Origin: Rhodocyclales bacterium
Lineage (GTDB): Bacteria; Pseudomonadota; Gammaproteobacteria; Burkholderiales; Rhodocyclaceae
Direction of reading: 5' to 3'
DNA: 64,000 bases
Assembly (NCBI GenBank): GCA_016235165.1
Contig: JACRLX010000021.1
Location: forward strand, 248,001-312,000
In this document: positions 1-8,299 of the stretch, one piece after another
Layout: each line of letters begins with the position of its first letter
Numbering within the stretch: position 1 is the first letter of the stretch
Position numbers and translations under genes: made by a program
The notes under the pieces: model-generated
Seen by the model: the letters and a program-made list of their open reading frames with translations, nothing else
What the model was told of the DNA's origin: nothing
The model's database searches: none

Positions 1-646
1 ATTCCGCGCCGTGGGTCACCGGCAACATCGGCAGCCCGGCGGCAGCGTACTCCTTGGTGCGATACAGCGCCAGCGACCAGAAGTGGGGCGGCGTCCAGAC
101 GAAGATGATCAGGAACAGCAGCCATGCCTCGCCCGGCGCTTCGCCAGTCACGGCGGCCCAGCCGAGCACCGGCGGCATGGCACCCGAGGCACCACCTATG
201 ACGATGTTCTGCGAAGTGTTCGGCTTGAGGAACACGGTGTAGATCACCGCGTAGCCGACGAAGGTGGCGAAGGTCAACCACATGGTGTAAGGATTGACCC
301 AGTGATACAAGAGAAACAATCCGAAGCCGCCAAGCAGACCGGAAACCGCCAGGGTTTCCAGCGAATTGACCTCGCCCAGCGGCAGCGGACGGCCACGGGT
401 GCGCGCCATCAAGGCATCGATCTTCTGCTCGATCAGGCAATTCACGGCGGCGGCGGCGCCGGCCACCAATGCAATCCCGATGGTCGCGGCAATCAGGATG
501 CGCCAGGGCACCATGCCGGGGACGGCGAGGAACATGCCTATCACCGCGCAAAAAACGATCAGCGACACCACGCGCGGCTTGGTCAGCAGGAAATACTGCC
601 GCAAACGGTGGCTACCGCCTTGCAGTGCGAGGGCCGGAGTTTTCAC
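1..646 (-). CDS. ctaB: Haem O synthase (protoheme IX farnesyltransferase), partial at the left edge
   Basis: Membrane prenyltransferase of the UbiA superfamily that converts haem B to haem O, the first step toward haem A for the adjacent aa3-type oxidase. The first 215 codons are in the window; the C-terminus lies beyond base 1. The start is a GTG at 646-644, because an in-frame TAA lies 18 bases upstream and no other start is available. Visible signatures are the TKPRVV opening, the prenyl-diphosphate-binding stretch NCLIEQKID followed by RTRGRPLP, several hydrophobic helices, and [10 protein letters not shown] near the edge. The first acidic residue of the usual NxxxD motif is Glu here. It is the last gene of the oxidase group, 69 bp after the SCO gene, which fits co-expression. 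Confidence 0.93.
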   Translation of the reverse strand, partial: MKTPALALQGGSHRLRQYFLLTKPRVVSLIVFCAVIGMFLAVPGMVPWRILIAATIGIALVAGAAAAVNCLIEQKIDALMARTRGRPLPLGEVNSLETLAVSGLLGGFGLFLLYHWVNPYTMWLTFATFVGYAVIYTVFLKPNTSQNIVIGGASGAMPPVLGWAAVTGEAPGEAWLLFLIIFVWTPPHFWSLALYRTKEYAAAGLPMLPVTHGAE

Positions 647-715
647 GCAGGATTCGGGGATTGTTTAAACCAAAAGTTGTGGCGAGTTTAGCATGCGCGC
701 CGCCCCGGCAAAGGC

Positions 716-1336
716 CTAGCGGCGCGCCAGACGAGCGAATTCGGCGGCCAGCGCGGCAGCCTGCTGGGGAGGCGGGAATACCGCCGCCGGCCGCCCCTGG
801 GGGTCGATCAGGTGTATCGCCGCACCGTGGTCCACCGTGTAGGTCCGGAGGTCCTTTTCGTCATTGCGGCGATAGTCCACCTTCAAGGCATTCGTCAGCG
901 GGCGCAGTGCTTCATCGCTGCCGCTGACTCCGATGAATGCCGGATCGAAGGCGGCCAGATAGTCGCGCAATAATTCCCTGGTATCGCGGCGCGGATCGAC
1001 GGAGACGAATACCACCCTGAAAGTCGGCGCCGGCGATACGGCGATTGCCTTGATTTCCTTCATCAGGGCCAATGCCGTGGGGCAGATATCGGGGCACTGG
1101 GTATAGCCGAAAAACATGAAGGTCCAGTGGCCGTGCAAATCCGTATTGCGAAACTCGCCGCGCGGCCCCTGGAGCTTGAAATCGGGCAGCCTGGCGGCGT
1201 CGCCGGCTTCCACCACGCGCGGGACTTCACCGGCGGGAGCCGGGCCGTTCGGCAGGTTGCGCCAGGTGAGCAGGCCGCCCGCCAGCACCAGCACCAGACC
1301 GCCGGCAAGCAAGACGGCACCCGCATTGAACTTCAT
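716..1336 (-). CDS. SCO1/SenC/PrrC family copper chaperone
   Basis: Membrane-anchored thioredoxin-fold protein of about 206 residues that delivers copper to, or reduces, the CuA site of oxidase subunit II. The N-terminus is one transmembrane helix (residues about 5-26). The copper-binding CxxxC lies in YTQCPDICP and the distal histidine in VDHGAAIH, so both copper-ligand elements are intact. I chose the ATG at 1336 over an in-frame ATG at 1351 because the longer form would begin inside the terminator hairpin at 1349-1374. It lies between the subunit I gene and ctaB and is the second SCO-like gene of this locus. Confidence 0.93.
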   Translation of the reverse strand: MKFNAGAVLLAGGLVLVLAGGLLTWRNLPNGPAPAGEVPRVVEAGDAARLPDFKLQGPRGEFRNTDLHGHWTFMFFGYTQCPDICPTALALMKEIKAIAVSPAPTFRVVFVSVDPRRDTRELLRDYLAAFDPAFIGVSGSDEALRPLTNALKVDYRRNDEKDLRTYTVDHGAAIHLIDPQGRPAAVFPPPQQAAALAAEFARLARR

Positions 1337-1348
1337 GTCGCCGAAGTA

Positions 1349-1374
1349 CAAAGCGCCCCGTTGGGGGCGCTTTG
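1349..1374 (-). terminator. Stem-loop between subunit I and SCO genes
   Basis: A perfect 11-bp inverted repeat (CAAAGCGCCCC / GGGGCGCTTTG) with the tetraloop GTTG lies 19 bases after the subunit I stop codon. It looks like an intrinsic terminator with only a short T run, so it may attenuate rather than end transcription into the SCO and ctaB genes. Confidence 0.65.
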
Positions 1375-1393
1375 CACGGGGCTGGCGGCCTGC

Positions 1394-2968
1394 TCAGCCC
1401 TTCTTGAATCCATACGGATGCCAGTCTTCCGCCACCGAAGGAGGCGAAGGCCAGTTGCCATGCGGCGGCGGCGAAACAGTGGTCCATTCCAGCGAGGGCG
1501 AACCCCAGGGATTGTCGCCCGCCGGTTCGCCGTTGATTGCGCCAAGTATCCAGTTCAGCACGGCAATCGCGAAGCCGACGGCGAGAATCGCGGCACCGAC
1601 GGTCATCCACTGATGCGCGCCCTCGAACTGCGGAAAGTGGGCGTAGTCGTAGTAGCGACGCGGCATGCCTTCGACGCCGATGTCCATCATGATCCAGAAC
1701 ACGATATTGACGCCGACGAAGGTGATCCAGAATCCCAGCTTGCCCCAGAACTCGTTGTACATGCGCCCGGTCATCTTGGGAAACCAGTGATAAACGCCAC
1801 CGAAGATGGCAAAGGTTCCGGCGACGGCCATCACGTAATGGAAGTGTCCCACCACGTAATAGGTATCGGAAACGCCGATGGTCAGCGAAGGCACCGCCAG
1901 CGGGATGCCGGTCAGGCCGCCGATCAGGAACAGGAAGACGACACCCAGTGCATACAACATCGGCGTATTGAAAGCGATCGAGCCCTTGTAGAGCGTACCG
2001 ATCAGGCCGATCATCATCAGGCCGACGGGAATCGAAATCATCAGCGTCGTCACCATCTGGCCGATGCGCAGCCAGTCGGCCATGCCGGACACGTAGAGGT
2101 GGTGCACCCATACCTCGCCGGCCAGCAGCACGATGCCGCCGACGCCGCCATACACCACCATCTTGTAGTTGAACACCATGTTCCTGGCATGCGCGGCGAT
2201 GATCTCGTAGACCACGCCGATGAAGGGCAGGAAGATCACATACACCGCCGGGTGCGAGTAGAACCAGAACAGGTTCTGGTAGGTCAGCACGTCACCACCC
2301 TTGGTCGGGTCGAAGAAGTTGGTACCGAGATACTTGTCCATCGAGATCAGCGTCACGGCGGTACCCAGCACCGGCACGAATATCAGCTGCAGCACGAAGG
2401 CGGCCAGGGTGCACCAGACGAAGATATTGAGCTTGTTGAGCTTGATGCCAGGCGCGCGCATGTAGGCGACTGTCGTCAGGAAGTTGACGCCGCCGATGAT
2501 CGAGGCAAAGCCCAGGATCAGCACGGTGAAGGAATACATCGCCGTATTGCCGGTGGTGATCGTCGAATAGGGCGGGTAGCCGGTCCACATCACATCGGGA
2601 GGATCGGGGATGAAGAAGGTCAGCACCGCGAGGATCACGCCGACGTAGAACAGCCAGACCGACAGCGCGTTGACGCGCGGGAAGGCGACGTCCTTGGCCC
2701 CGATCATCAGCGGGATGCAGTAGTTGGCGAAGAAACCGGTCAGCGCCGGGATCTGGAAGCCGAGGATCATCACCGCGCCGTGGGTATAGAGCCAGACGTT
2801 GTATTGCGTCGGATTGGCGGTGATGGTCGGGCCGATGGTGGAAAGCTCGGCGCGCATCAGCAGGGCCATGATCCCGGCCACGGCGAAGGCGAGCATCGAA
2901 CCGATCAGGTAAAGCACCCCGACGCGCTTGTGGTCGGTGGTGAAGATCCATTCCTTGAGATTCATCAT
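1394..2968 (-). CDS. ctaD: Cytochrome c oxidase subunit I (haem-copper oxidase, A2-like)
   Basis: Catalytic subunit of a haem-copper oxygen reductase, 524 residues with about 12 membrane helices. Haem and copper ligands are present: His63 (YTHG), CuB ligands His239 and HH289-290, haem ligands His375 and His377 (GHFHYV). The cross-linked tyrosine is present as Tyr243, and the D-channel entry Asp as Asp93 (GAKDVAFPR). Unusually, the HPEVY glutamate is Ala241 within YSHPAV, the A2-type pattern. The K-channel PTGIK motif aligns with PVGLM, so the lysine is missing. The start is one of two tandem ATGs (2968 or 2965) after AAGGA; an upstream in-frame ATG at 3058 would overlap subunit II. It starts 13 bases after the subunit II stop. 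Confidence 0.95.
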   Translation of the reverse strand: MMNLKEWIFTTDHKRVGVLYLIGSMLAFAVAGIMALLMRAELSTIGPTITANPTQYNVWLYTHGAVMILGFQIPALTGFFANYCIPLMIGAKDVAFPRVNALSVWLFYVGVILAVLTFFIPDPPDVMWTGYPPYSTITTGNTAMYSFTVLILGFASIIGGVNFLTTVAYMRAPGIKLNKLNIFVWCTLAAFVLQLIFVPVLGTAVTLISMDKYLGTNFFDPTKGGDVLTYQNLFWFYSHPAVYVIFLPFIGVVYEIIAAHARNMVFNYKMVVYGGVGGIVLLAGEVWVHHLYVSGMADWLRIGQMVTTLMISIPVGLMMIGLIGTLYKGSIAFNTPMLYALGVVFLFLIGGLTGIPLAVPSLTIGVSDTYYVVGHFHYVMAVAGTFAIFGGVYHWFPKMTGRMYNEFWGKLGFWITFVGVNIVFWIMMDIGVEGMPRRYYDYAHFPQFEGAHQWMTVGAAILAVGFAIAVLNWILGAINGEPAGDNPWGSPSLEWTTVSPPPHGNWPSPPSVAEDWHPYGFKKG

Positions 2969-2981
2969 CTGCGTCCTTGCT

Positions 2982-3767
2982 TCAGGTCTTTTTCGCCGCC
3001 AGCTTGGCGGGTTTGGTGGCGGTGGCCGGTTCCACCGCCGGGATGCTGGCGGCGGCAAGGCTGGTCTCTTCGCCCTTCATCCAGGCGGCGTATTCCTCGG
3101 GCGCCTTGACGATGATGCGACCGGCCATGTAGCCGTGCATCACGCCGCAGTACTCGGCACAGGTGACAACGTGCTCACCGGGCTTGGTCGGATTGAACCA
3201 GAGGTAGGTGATGCGGCCCGGCATCGAATCTTCCTTGACGCGGAAATCCGGAATGTAGTGGCTGTGCAAGGTATCGCGACTGGTCATGCGCAGCACCACC
3301 GGCGTGCCGGCGGGAACCACCAGCTGGTTCTGCGTACGCACGCCATTGGGGTAGGTGTAATCCCAGCTGTACATGCCGGCTTCGAGCTTGATTTCGAGCC
3401 GGTTGGCGGGAACGTCGCGGAATGTATTCCACAGCACCCAGCCGTTGGCGGCCGTGTAAAGGTCGATCGACAGAAAGACGAAGATCGGGATCACCACCCA
3501 GCCGACGGCCGACGCCGGAGAAAGCCTGGGCGAGGCGCCGACTTCGTTGCCCGGACGCCGCCGCGCCTGCCAGATGAACCAGGCGGTAACGATGGCGAAC
3601 AGGACGCCGATGATGGTGATATCGACGATCACCTCGCGCCAGAGGTGGTCCCAGTCGCGCGCCGGATCGACCACCTTGGGCTCCGACTTGGCGCCCGCGG
3701 CCCAAGCCGGTGCCGCCAGCAGGAGCGCGGCCAGCCCGGCGGCGCCTCGCCTGATCTTGTCATGCAT
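2982..3767 (-). CDS. ctaC: Cytochrome c oxidase subunit II (CuA)
   Basis: Subunit that takes electrons from cytochrome c through the binuclear CuA centre, 261 residues. It has a Sec signal peptide (ending about AAPAWAAG), two membrane helices (about 48-68 and 88-108) and a periplasmic cupredoxin domain. The CuA ligands are His in DTLHSHYIP plus CAEYCGVMHGYM, giving the usual C-x-E-x-C-x3-H-x2-M. There is no C-terminal cytochrome c domain, so this is aa3-like rather than caa3. The tail is an Ala/Lys-rich stretch. Its start overlaps the end of the SCO-like gene by 8 nt, suggesting translational coupling. The tryptophan often found after the first CuA His is replaced (HSHY), a minor departure. 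Confidence 0.95.
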   Translation of the reverse strand: MHDKIRRGAAGLAALLLAAPAWAAGAKSEPKVVDPARDWDHLWREVIVDITIIGVLFAIVTAWFIWQARRRPGNEVGASPRLSPASAVGWVVIPIFVFLSIDLYTAANGWVLWNTFRDVPANRLEIKLEAGMYSWDYTYPNGVRTQNQLVVPAGTPVVLRMTSRDTLHSHYIPDFRVKEDSMPGRITYLWFNPTKPGEHVVTCAEYCGVMHGYMAGRIIVKAPEEYAAWMKGEETSLAAASIPAVEPATATKPAKLAAKKT

Positions 3768-4644
3768 GCCTTTCCCCTTCGTTTTCCATCATTCCCGCGT
3801 CTCGCCGCGCCATGCGCCGGCGATACGTCCATGCTCCCAGCAGCATCAGTGTCAGCCCCATCACCAGGGAACCGACTCCCGCCAGCAGCGAGTAATTCAG
3901 CTGGTACCTGCCCTCGGCATAGTTGTAGCTGAAGCAGGCTCCCGTCAGCATGTCGAACACCGCCGTCGAATTGGAGATGCGCTCCCAATCGGCGTCGGTA
4001 ATCGCCAGTTCCAGCGTTCTTGCATCCATCCGCGTGCCGTAGATGTAGCGGGCAACACGTCCTTCCGGCGTCAAAAAAACCAAGACATTCGGATGCAGAA
4101 ACGCCTTTGCCGCATCCGACCAGAAGAAGCGGAATCCCACTTCCCCCGCAAACCCTTCCACTGTGCCCGTCTTGACCACAGCGTGACGCCATCCGGCCCT
4201 GATCGCTTCCGCCGCCAGCCCGTCACGGCCAGCCACGGCTCCCGTCTTGGCCAGAAACTCCCTTGCCGTTCCCGGCGTATCCCGCCTGTCGAAGGACACC
4301 GTGAGAACCCGGTAATCCTTGCCCAGTGAAAACCGCGTCACCTTCGCCAGGACTTTCGCCAACTCGGCGTTCATCGTCGGGCAGGTTCCGTCACACCCGT
4401 AATACGACAACAACAGGATCACCGGCTTGCCCAACATCTCGGCGACCCGAAAATCCCTTCCTTCCACATCCGTCAGCACGGTGTCGCCGATCATCCGATT
4501 GCCGAGAAATCTCGGCTCGTCGATCTGCATCACCGATCCGTCGGGGATGCTGTTCTGCGTCGGCGCGGTGACCGCACTGGCCACCGGCGCCAGCAGCGCA
4601 GCGGCGGCTACCAGTAATAAACCTGCGAAACGACGAAGAACCAA
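3760..4644 (-). CDS. SCO-like thioredoxin-fold protein with C-terminal membrane anchor
   Basis: Likely copper-handling or thiol-redox factor for CuA assembly, about 294 residues. It has a signal peptide (RRFAGLLLVAAAALL followed by APVASA), a redoxin domain with a CxxxC in YYGCDGTCP, and a C-terminal helix (GVGSLVMGLTLMLLGAW) followed by positively charged residues. Anchoring is thus at the opposite end from the downstream SCO protein. No ATG precedes the signal peptide in frame except one far upstream in the subunit III gene. The best start is TTG at 4644, which overlaps the end of the subunit III gene by 37 nt. It sits between subunits III and II and overlaps both. Function is by family resemblance; the start codon is inferred. 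Confidence 0.82.
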   Translation of the reverse strand: MVLRRFAGLLLVAAAALLAPVASAVTAPTQNSIPDGSVMQIDEPRFLGNRMIGDTVLTDVEGRDFRVAEMLGKPVILLLSYYGCDGTCPTMNAELAKVLAKVTRFSLGKDYRVLTVSFDRRDTPGTAREFLAKTGAVAGRDGLAAEAIRAGWRHAVVKTGTVEGFAGEVGFRFFWSDAAKAFLHPNVLVFLTPEGRVARYIYGTRMDARTLELAITDADWERISNSTAVFDMLTGACFSYNYAEGRYQLNYSLLAGVGSLVMGLTLMLLGAWTYRRRMARRDAGMMENEGERHA

Positions 4645-5369
4645 ATGATGTCCACAAAGTGCCAGTAGAGACCGGCGGTGCGCATGAAGCCCTGATCGAC
4701 ATCGCCGCCTCGCATCACCGATGGCAGGCCGGCAAGGAAGATCGCCAGGCCGACCACCACGTGTGACCCGTGCAGCCCGGTGACGGAGAAAAAGACCGTG
4801 CTGAAGGCATTGGTGCTGATGGTGAATCCACCATGGATCAGGTGCGACCACTCATACACCGACATGCCGAGGAAGCAGGCCCCGAGCACGATGGTCAACA
4901 GGTACCAGACACGGAATCCGCCCTTGTTGCCAAGGTGCAGCAGGTGCTCGGCATAATGGATGGTCAGCGAGGAAGCCACCAGGATGAAGGTCATCACCAT
5001 GGGCATGATGCGGGGCAACTCGACCGTGCCGGCGGGCGGCCAGACATCCACGTGCAGCTTGGTGTACCAGTAGCTGACGAAGAAGGAGGCAAAGATCATC
5101 GCCTCGGCGAGGATGAACCAGCCCATGGCGCCATAGGAAAGGCCTTCGCCCTTGCCCATAGCCTCGCTGGTCCAGCCGGCGACGCCGGCAATGATCATGG
5201 GAATGCCCAGCCCCAGGGAAAGGATTGCGGCGAAGCCGTTGTGATAGACGAACTTGAAGGAAAAGGCGACGGCCAGGAACAGGATGCCGAAGCTGATGAT
5301 GAAGGGATAGATGCTCGTATCCCAATGGGCGTGGGCATGTCCTTCAGCGTGATGGGCGTCGTGCGCCAT
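4608..5369 (-). CDS. ctaE: Cytochrome c oxidase subunit III
   Basis: Integral membrane subunit that stabilises the oxidase, 253 residues with about seven helices. Recognisable blocks are GWFILAEAMIFASFF, TGLHGSHVVVGL and the end YWHFVDIIWFF, all typical of subunit III. The N-terminus is His-rich (HDAHHAEGHAHAH). The start ATG at 5369 is preceded by GGGGAG at good spacing. It is the first gene of the minus-strand oxidase group, which is an unusual order (III, SCO, II, I, SCO, ctaB). Its promoter region is shared with the divergent cytochrome c4 gene and holds an FNR-like site. Confidence 0.95.
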   Translation of the reverse strand: MAHDAHHAEGHAHAHWDTSIYPFIISFGILFLAVAFSFKFVYHNGFAAILSLGLGIPMIIAGVAGWTSEAMGKGEGLSYGAMGWFILAEAMIFASFFVSYWYTKLHVDVWPPAGTVELPRIMPMVMTFILVASSLTIHYAEHLLHLGNKGGFRVWYLLTIVLGACFLGMSVYEWSHLIHGGFTISTNAFSTVFFSVTGLHGSHVVVGLAIFLAGLPSVMRGGDVDQGFMRTAGLYWHFVDIIWFFVVSQVYYW

Positions 5370-5461
5370 TGCGTCTCCCCGTGTTATCGCTTTGTTCTCG
5401 TCGTCGCCGGCGCCGAAAAATTCTTCGCGACGGTTGCCAGTCGAGCAATGTTAAAACATAA

Positions 5462-5475
5462 TTGACCTAAATCAA
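5462..5475. promoter_or_regulatory. FNR/ANR-like binding site between oxidase and cytochrome c4 genes
   Basis: TTGACCTAAATCAA matches the FNR/ANR half-site pair TTGAY-N4-ATCAA. It lies 64 bases upstream of the cytochrome c4 start and 92 bases upstream of the subunit III start, within a comparatively AT-rich divergent intergenic region. Control of either or both genes by oxygen level is inferred from the motif alone. Confidence 0.6.
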
Positions 5476-5538
5476 CTCCGCCGAATTATTTCAAGCTTCG
5501 GTAATTTTCGCAACCCGAATCAGGGGGAAGACAAAAAA

Positions 5539-6213
5539 ATGAGCACCCATCACCTGCTGGTCGCGCTGGCTTGCGCGACCCTGGCGACTTCGTCCTTCGC
5601 CGCGACGGCCAAGCCTGCCGGCAATGCGGCGGCCGGCCAGCAAAAGTCCGCCGCCTGCGGCGGCTGCCACGGGCCCGACGGCAACAACCCGCCCGAGATG
5701 TTTGCCGCAATCAAGGCTCCCAAGCTGGCGGGGCAAGTGCCCGAATACATCGTCAAATCCCTGCACGACTTCAAGGCGGCGCGACGCAGCAACGAGGTCA
5801 TGAGCCCGCAGGCCCAAGCCGTCGCCGAGAACGACATGGCCGACATTGCCGCCTGGTTCGGTAGCCAGAAGGCGCAAGCGAATCCGGCGCAGAACAAGGA
5901 TCTGCTGGCGCAGGGCGAAAAAATCTTCATGAAAGGCAAGGGGCGCCCCGACGTAGTTGCGGCCTGCATCGGCTGCCACGCTCCCAAGGGGGCCGGCAAC
6001 AAGGATTGGGCCAAAATCATGTCGAATCCCCCGGCGATCCTGGCACCGGCGATCGGCGGTCAGCATGCCGGCTACCTCAGCGACCAGCTCAAGGCCTACA
6101 AGACTGGCAAGCGTGCCACCGATCCGGCCAAGGTGATGCGCGATATCGCCGGCCGACTGGACGACAAGGACATCGCCGCGGTTTCCGAATACATCGCGAC
6201 CCTCGGCCGCTGA
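5539..6213 (+). CDS. Dihaem cytochrome c4
   Basis: Periplasmic or membrane-associated dihaem electron carrier, 224 residues, expected to pass electrons to the neighbouring terminal oxidase. It has a Sec signal peptide (cleavage after about SSFAA) and two cytochrome c domains with haem-attachment sites CGGCH (residues 40-44) and CIGCH (143-147). The pseudo-symmetric halves, each with a PKLAGQ- or PAIGGQ-like loop, are typical of cytochrome c4. The start ATG follows GGGGGAAG. The gene is divergent from the oxidase group, with an FNR-like site between them, and ends at a bidirectional terminator. Confidence 0.95.
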   Translation: MSTHHLLVALACATLATSSFAATAKPAGNAAAGQQKSAACGGCHGPDGNNPPEMFAAIKAPKLAGQVPEYIVKSLHDFKAARRSNEVMSPQAQAVAENDMADIAAWFGSQKAQANPAQNKDLLAQGEKIFMKGKGRPDVVAACIGCHAPKGAGNKDWAKIMSNPPAILAPAIGGQHAGYLSDQLKAYKTGKRATDPAKVMRDIAGRLDDKDIAAVSEYIATLGR

Positions 6214-6230
6214 TTCGGCTTCCATTAGGC

Positions 6231-6260
6231 AAAAAGCCCGCGCCACGGCGCGGGCTTTTT
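6231..6260. terminator. Bidirectional intrinsic terminator
   Basis: A perfect 13-bp inverted repeat (AAAAAGCCCGCGC / GCGCGGGCTTTTT) with loop CACG lies between the convergent cytochrome c4 and mpl genes. A-run and T-run flank it, so it can stop transcription from both sides. Confidence 0.92.
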
Positions 6261-6279
6261 CATTCCTGCAACCGCAGGC

Positions 6280-7629
6280 TCAGGTGGCCAGTTCGGTCAG
6301 CAGCTTCTCGTGCACGCCACCGAACCCCCCATTGCTCATGACCAGTATCTGGTCGCCGGCACGGGCATCGGCACATACCGCCTGCACCAGTCCGGCCAGA
6401 TCGTCGAAGCAGCGCGCCTTGGCTCCCAGCGGTGCCAGCGCCTCGGCGGCATCCCAACCCAGATTCGCGGCGTAGCAGTAGGTCGCATCGGCGTCGGCCA
6501 GGCTGGCGGGAAGCTGCGATTTCATCGTCCCCAGCTTCATGGTATTGGAACGCGGCTCCAGCACGGCAAGTATCCGCGCGCGCCCGACCCGTTGCCGCAG
6601 GCCCTCGATGGTGACGCGGATCGCCGTCGGGTGATGGGCGAAATCGTCGACCACGGCGACGCCGCGCACTTCGCCACGCGTTTCGAGGCGTCGCTTGACC
6701 CCCTGGAAGCCCGCCAAGGCCTTGAGGCCGACCTCCACCGGCACGCCGGCATGGCGTGCCGCCACCAGTGCCGCTATTGCGTTGGCACGGTTATGGGCTC
6801 CCGGCAGGGCGAACTGCTCTACCCGCCCCTGCATCCGGCCGGCCAGGGAAACCTCGAAGCCACCCACGGCATCCGGCTCCCCTGCCTGCCAGCCCGTCTC
6901 GCCATTGAACCATTCGACCGGGGTCCAGCAGCCGCGCGCCAGAACGCGCTCCAGCGCCGCCTCGGCGGCGTTGGCGACGATTAGGCCATTCCTTGGCAAA
7001 GTCCGCAGCAAATGATGGAATTGCGTCTCGATGGACGCAAGATCAGCGAAAATGTCCGCATGATCGAATTCAAGGTTGTTCAGGATCGCGGTTCGCGGTT
7101 GGTAATGGACAAACTTGGAACGCTTGTCGCAAAAGGCGGTGTCGTACTCGTCCGCCTCGATGACGAAGAAGGGGGAGTCGGTGAGCCGCGCCGAAACACC
7201 AAAGCCCTGCGGTACCCCGCCGACCAAAAAGCCCGGATTCAGGCCGGCATAGTCGAGAATCCAGGTCAGCAGGGATGTCGTCGTAGTCTTGCCGTGGGTG
7301 CCCGCCACGCCCAGCACCCAGCGCCCCCGCAGGATGCTCTGCGCCAGCCACTGCGGGCCCGACACATAGGCCAGGTTGCGCTCAAGAATCGCCTCCAGCA
7401 TAGGATTGCCGCGCGAAATCGCGTTGCCCACCACGAACAGATCCGGCGCCAGCGCCACCTGCCCGGCGTCGTATCCCGATACCAGTTCTATCCCCTGTTC
7501 TTCAAGCTGCGTACTCATCGGCGGATACACATTGGCATCGCAACCGGTGACGCGATGCCCGGCGGACCTTGCAAGCAGGGCGATGCCGCCCATGAAGGTG
7601 CCGCAGATGCCGAGGATGTGGATATGCAT
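6280..7629 (-). CDS. mpl: UDP-N-acetylmuramate:L-Ala-gamma-D-Glu-meso-DAP ligase
   Basis: Peptidoglycan-recycling enzyme that joins recovered tripeptide to UDP-MurNAc in the cytoplasm, 449 residues. The three Mur-ligase domains are visible: an N-terminal Rossmann part (HILGICGTFMGG), the ATP-binding central domain with GVAGTHGKTTT and EADEYDTAF, and a C-terminal domain with DDFAHHPTAI and LEPRSNTMKLG. The last two motifs distinguish Mpl from MurC. The start ATG at 7629 gives the family N-terminus exactly; a longer frame to 7785 would run into the divergent neighbour. It is divergent from the gene at 7694, with 64 bp between the starts. Confidence 0.95.
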   Translation of the reverse strand: MHIHILGICGTFMGGIALLARSAGHRVTGCDANVYPPMSTQLEEQGIELVSGYDAGQVALAPDLFVVGNAISRGNPMLEAILERNLAYVSGPQWLAQSILRGRWVLGVAGTHGKTTTTSLLTWILDYAGLNPGFLVGGVPQGFGVSARLTDSPFFVIEADEYDTAFCDKRSKFVHYQPRTAILNNLEFDHADIFADLASIETQFHHLLRTLPRNGLIVANAAEAALERVLARGCWTPVEWFNGETGWQAGEPDAVGGFEVSLAGRMQGRVEQFALPGAHNRANAIAALVAARHAGVPVEVGLKALAGFQGVKRRLETRGEVRGVAVVDDFAHHPTAIRVTIEGLRQRVGRARILAVLEPRSNTMKLGTMKSQLPASLADADATYCYAANLGWDAAEALAPLGAKARCFDDLAGLVQAVCADARAGDQILVMSNGGFGGVHEKLLTELAT

Positions 7630-7693
7630 GAAGCGGTTCCGTGAAATAATCGCCCTCGATTCTACCGTTCGCCGTTCGCCGCCACACCCAGTC

Positions 7694-8299
7694 ATGCCGC
7701 GCCGCAAGCCCACCGCTTCCGCCTCCAGCCACGCCCGGCGCGCCATTGCCAGCGCCGCCGCGCGCCTGATGGCCGAACACGGCATCGCGGATTACGGCAT
7801 GGCCAAGCGCAAGGCCGCCCGCAGCCTGGGTGTCGGCGAGGGCGAGGCGCTGCCGACCAACGAGGAGATCGAAGCCGAGTTGCGTGCCTGGCAATCCCTG
7901 TATCAGGAAGACGAACAGCGCGAGCGGGTGCATGACCTGCGCAGCACGGCGCTGGAGGTCATGGAAGCCTTGGCCGATTTTCGCCCCTACCTCACCGGCG
8001 GCGCCCTCAGTGGCACCGCAGGCCGCTATTCCGCAATCGAGCTCGAACTATATGCCGACAGCAGCAAAGATGTAGAGATTGCCCTATTATCTTCAGGCAT
8101 TTCCTACGAAGTACTACCCAACAGACGCCAGGACGTCGATGCCCAACTGAGCTTGGAATGGAATGAATTGCCGGTGCTGATCACCGTCTACCCGCTGACG
8201 GCCGAGCGCCAGCAGCCCAAGGGCACCGGACCGGGCCGTGGTCGGCCGCGTGCCCGCGCCGAAGCCGTTGAGGAATTGCTGCGCGAGGCGGGTGAGTGA
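7694..8299 (+). CDS. Conserved hypothetical protein, possible nucleotidyltransferase-like fold
   Basis: Soluble protein of 201 residues without signal peptide or membrane helix. The N-terminal third is basic and helical (MPRRKPTASASSHARR), followed by a charged helical segment. The middle carries GGALSGTAGRYSAIELELY, weakly reminiscent of a nucleotidyltransferase G-S pattern with downstream acidic residues. The C-terminus is rich in Pro, Arg and Gly. I do not recognise a characterised family. It lies between mpl and a TlpA-like gene and shares a GTGA overlap with the latter, so the two are probably translationally coupled. The start at 7694 is the ATG closest to the conserved-looking body; longer frames run into mpl. 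Confidence 0.75.
   Translation: MPRRKPTASASSHARRAIASAAARLMAEHGIADYGMAKRKAARSLGVGEGEALPTNEEIEAELRAWQSLYQEDEQRERVHDLRSTALEVMEALADFRPYLTGGALSGTAGRYSAIELELYADSSKDVEIALLSSGISYEVLPNRRQDVDAQLSLEWNELPVLITVYPLTAERQQPKGTGPGRGRPRARAEAVEELLREAGE

Noticed and set aside
1127-3109. Long plus-strand open frame (660 codons) antisense to the SCO and subunit I genes
   Set aside because: The translation is rich in His, Asp, Arg and Gly without domains, typical of an antisense shadow in GC-rich DNA. The minus strand encodes a clear oxidase subunit.
1394-3767. Oxidase genes as a nitric oxide reductase (sNOR- or eNOR-like)
   Set aside because: The missing proton-channel residues prompted the idea, but the cross-linked Tyr243 and the haem/CuB ligands of oxygen reductases are present, and subunit II has a normal CuA site.
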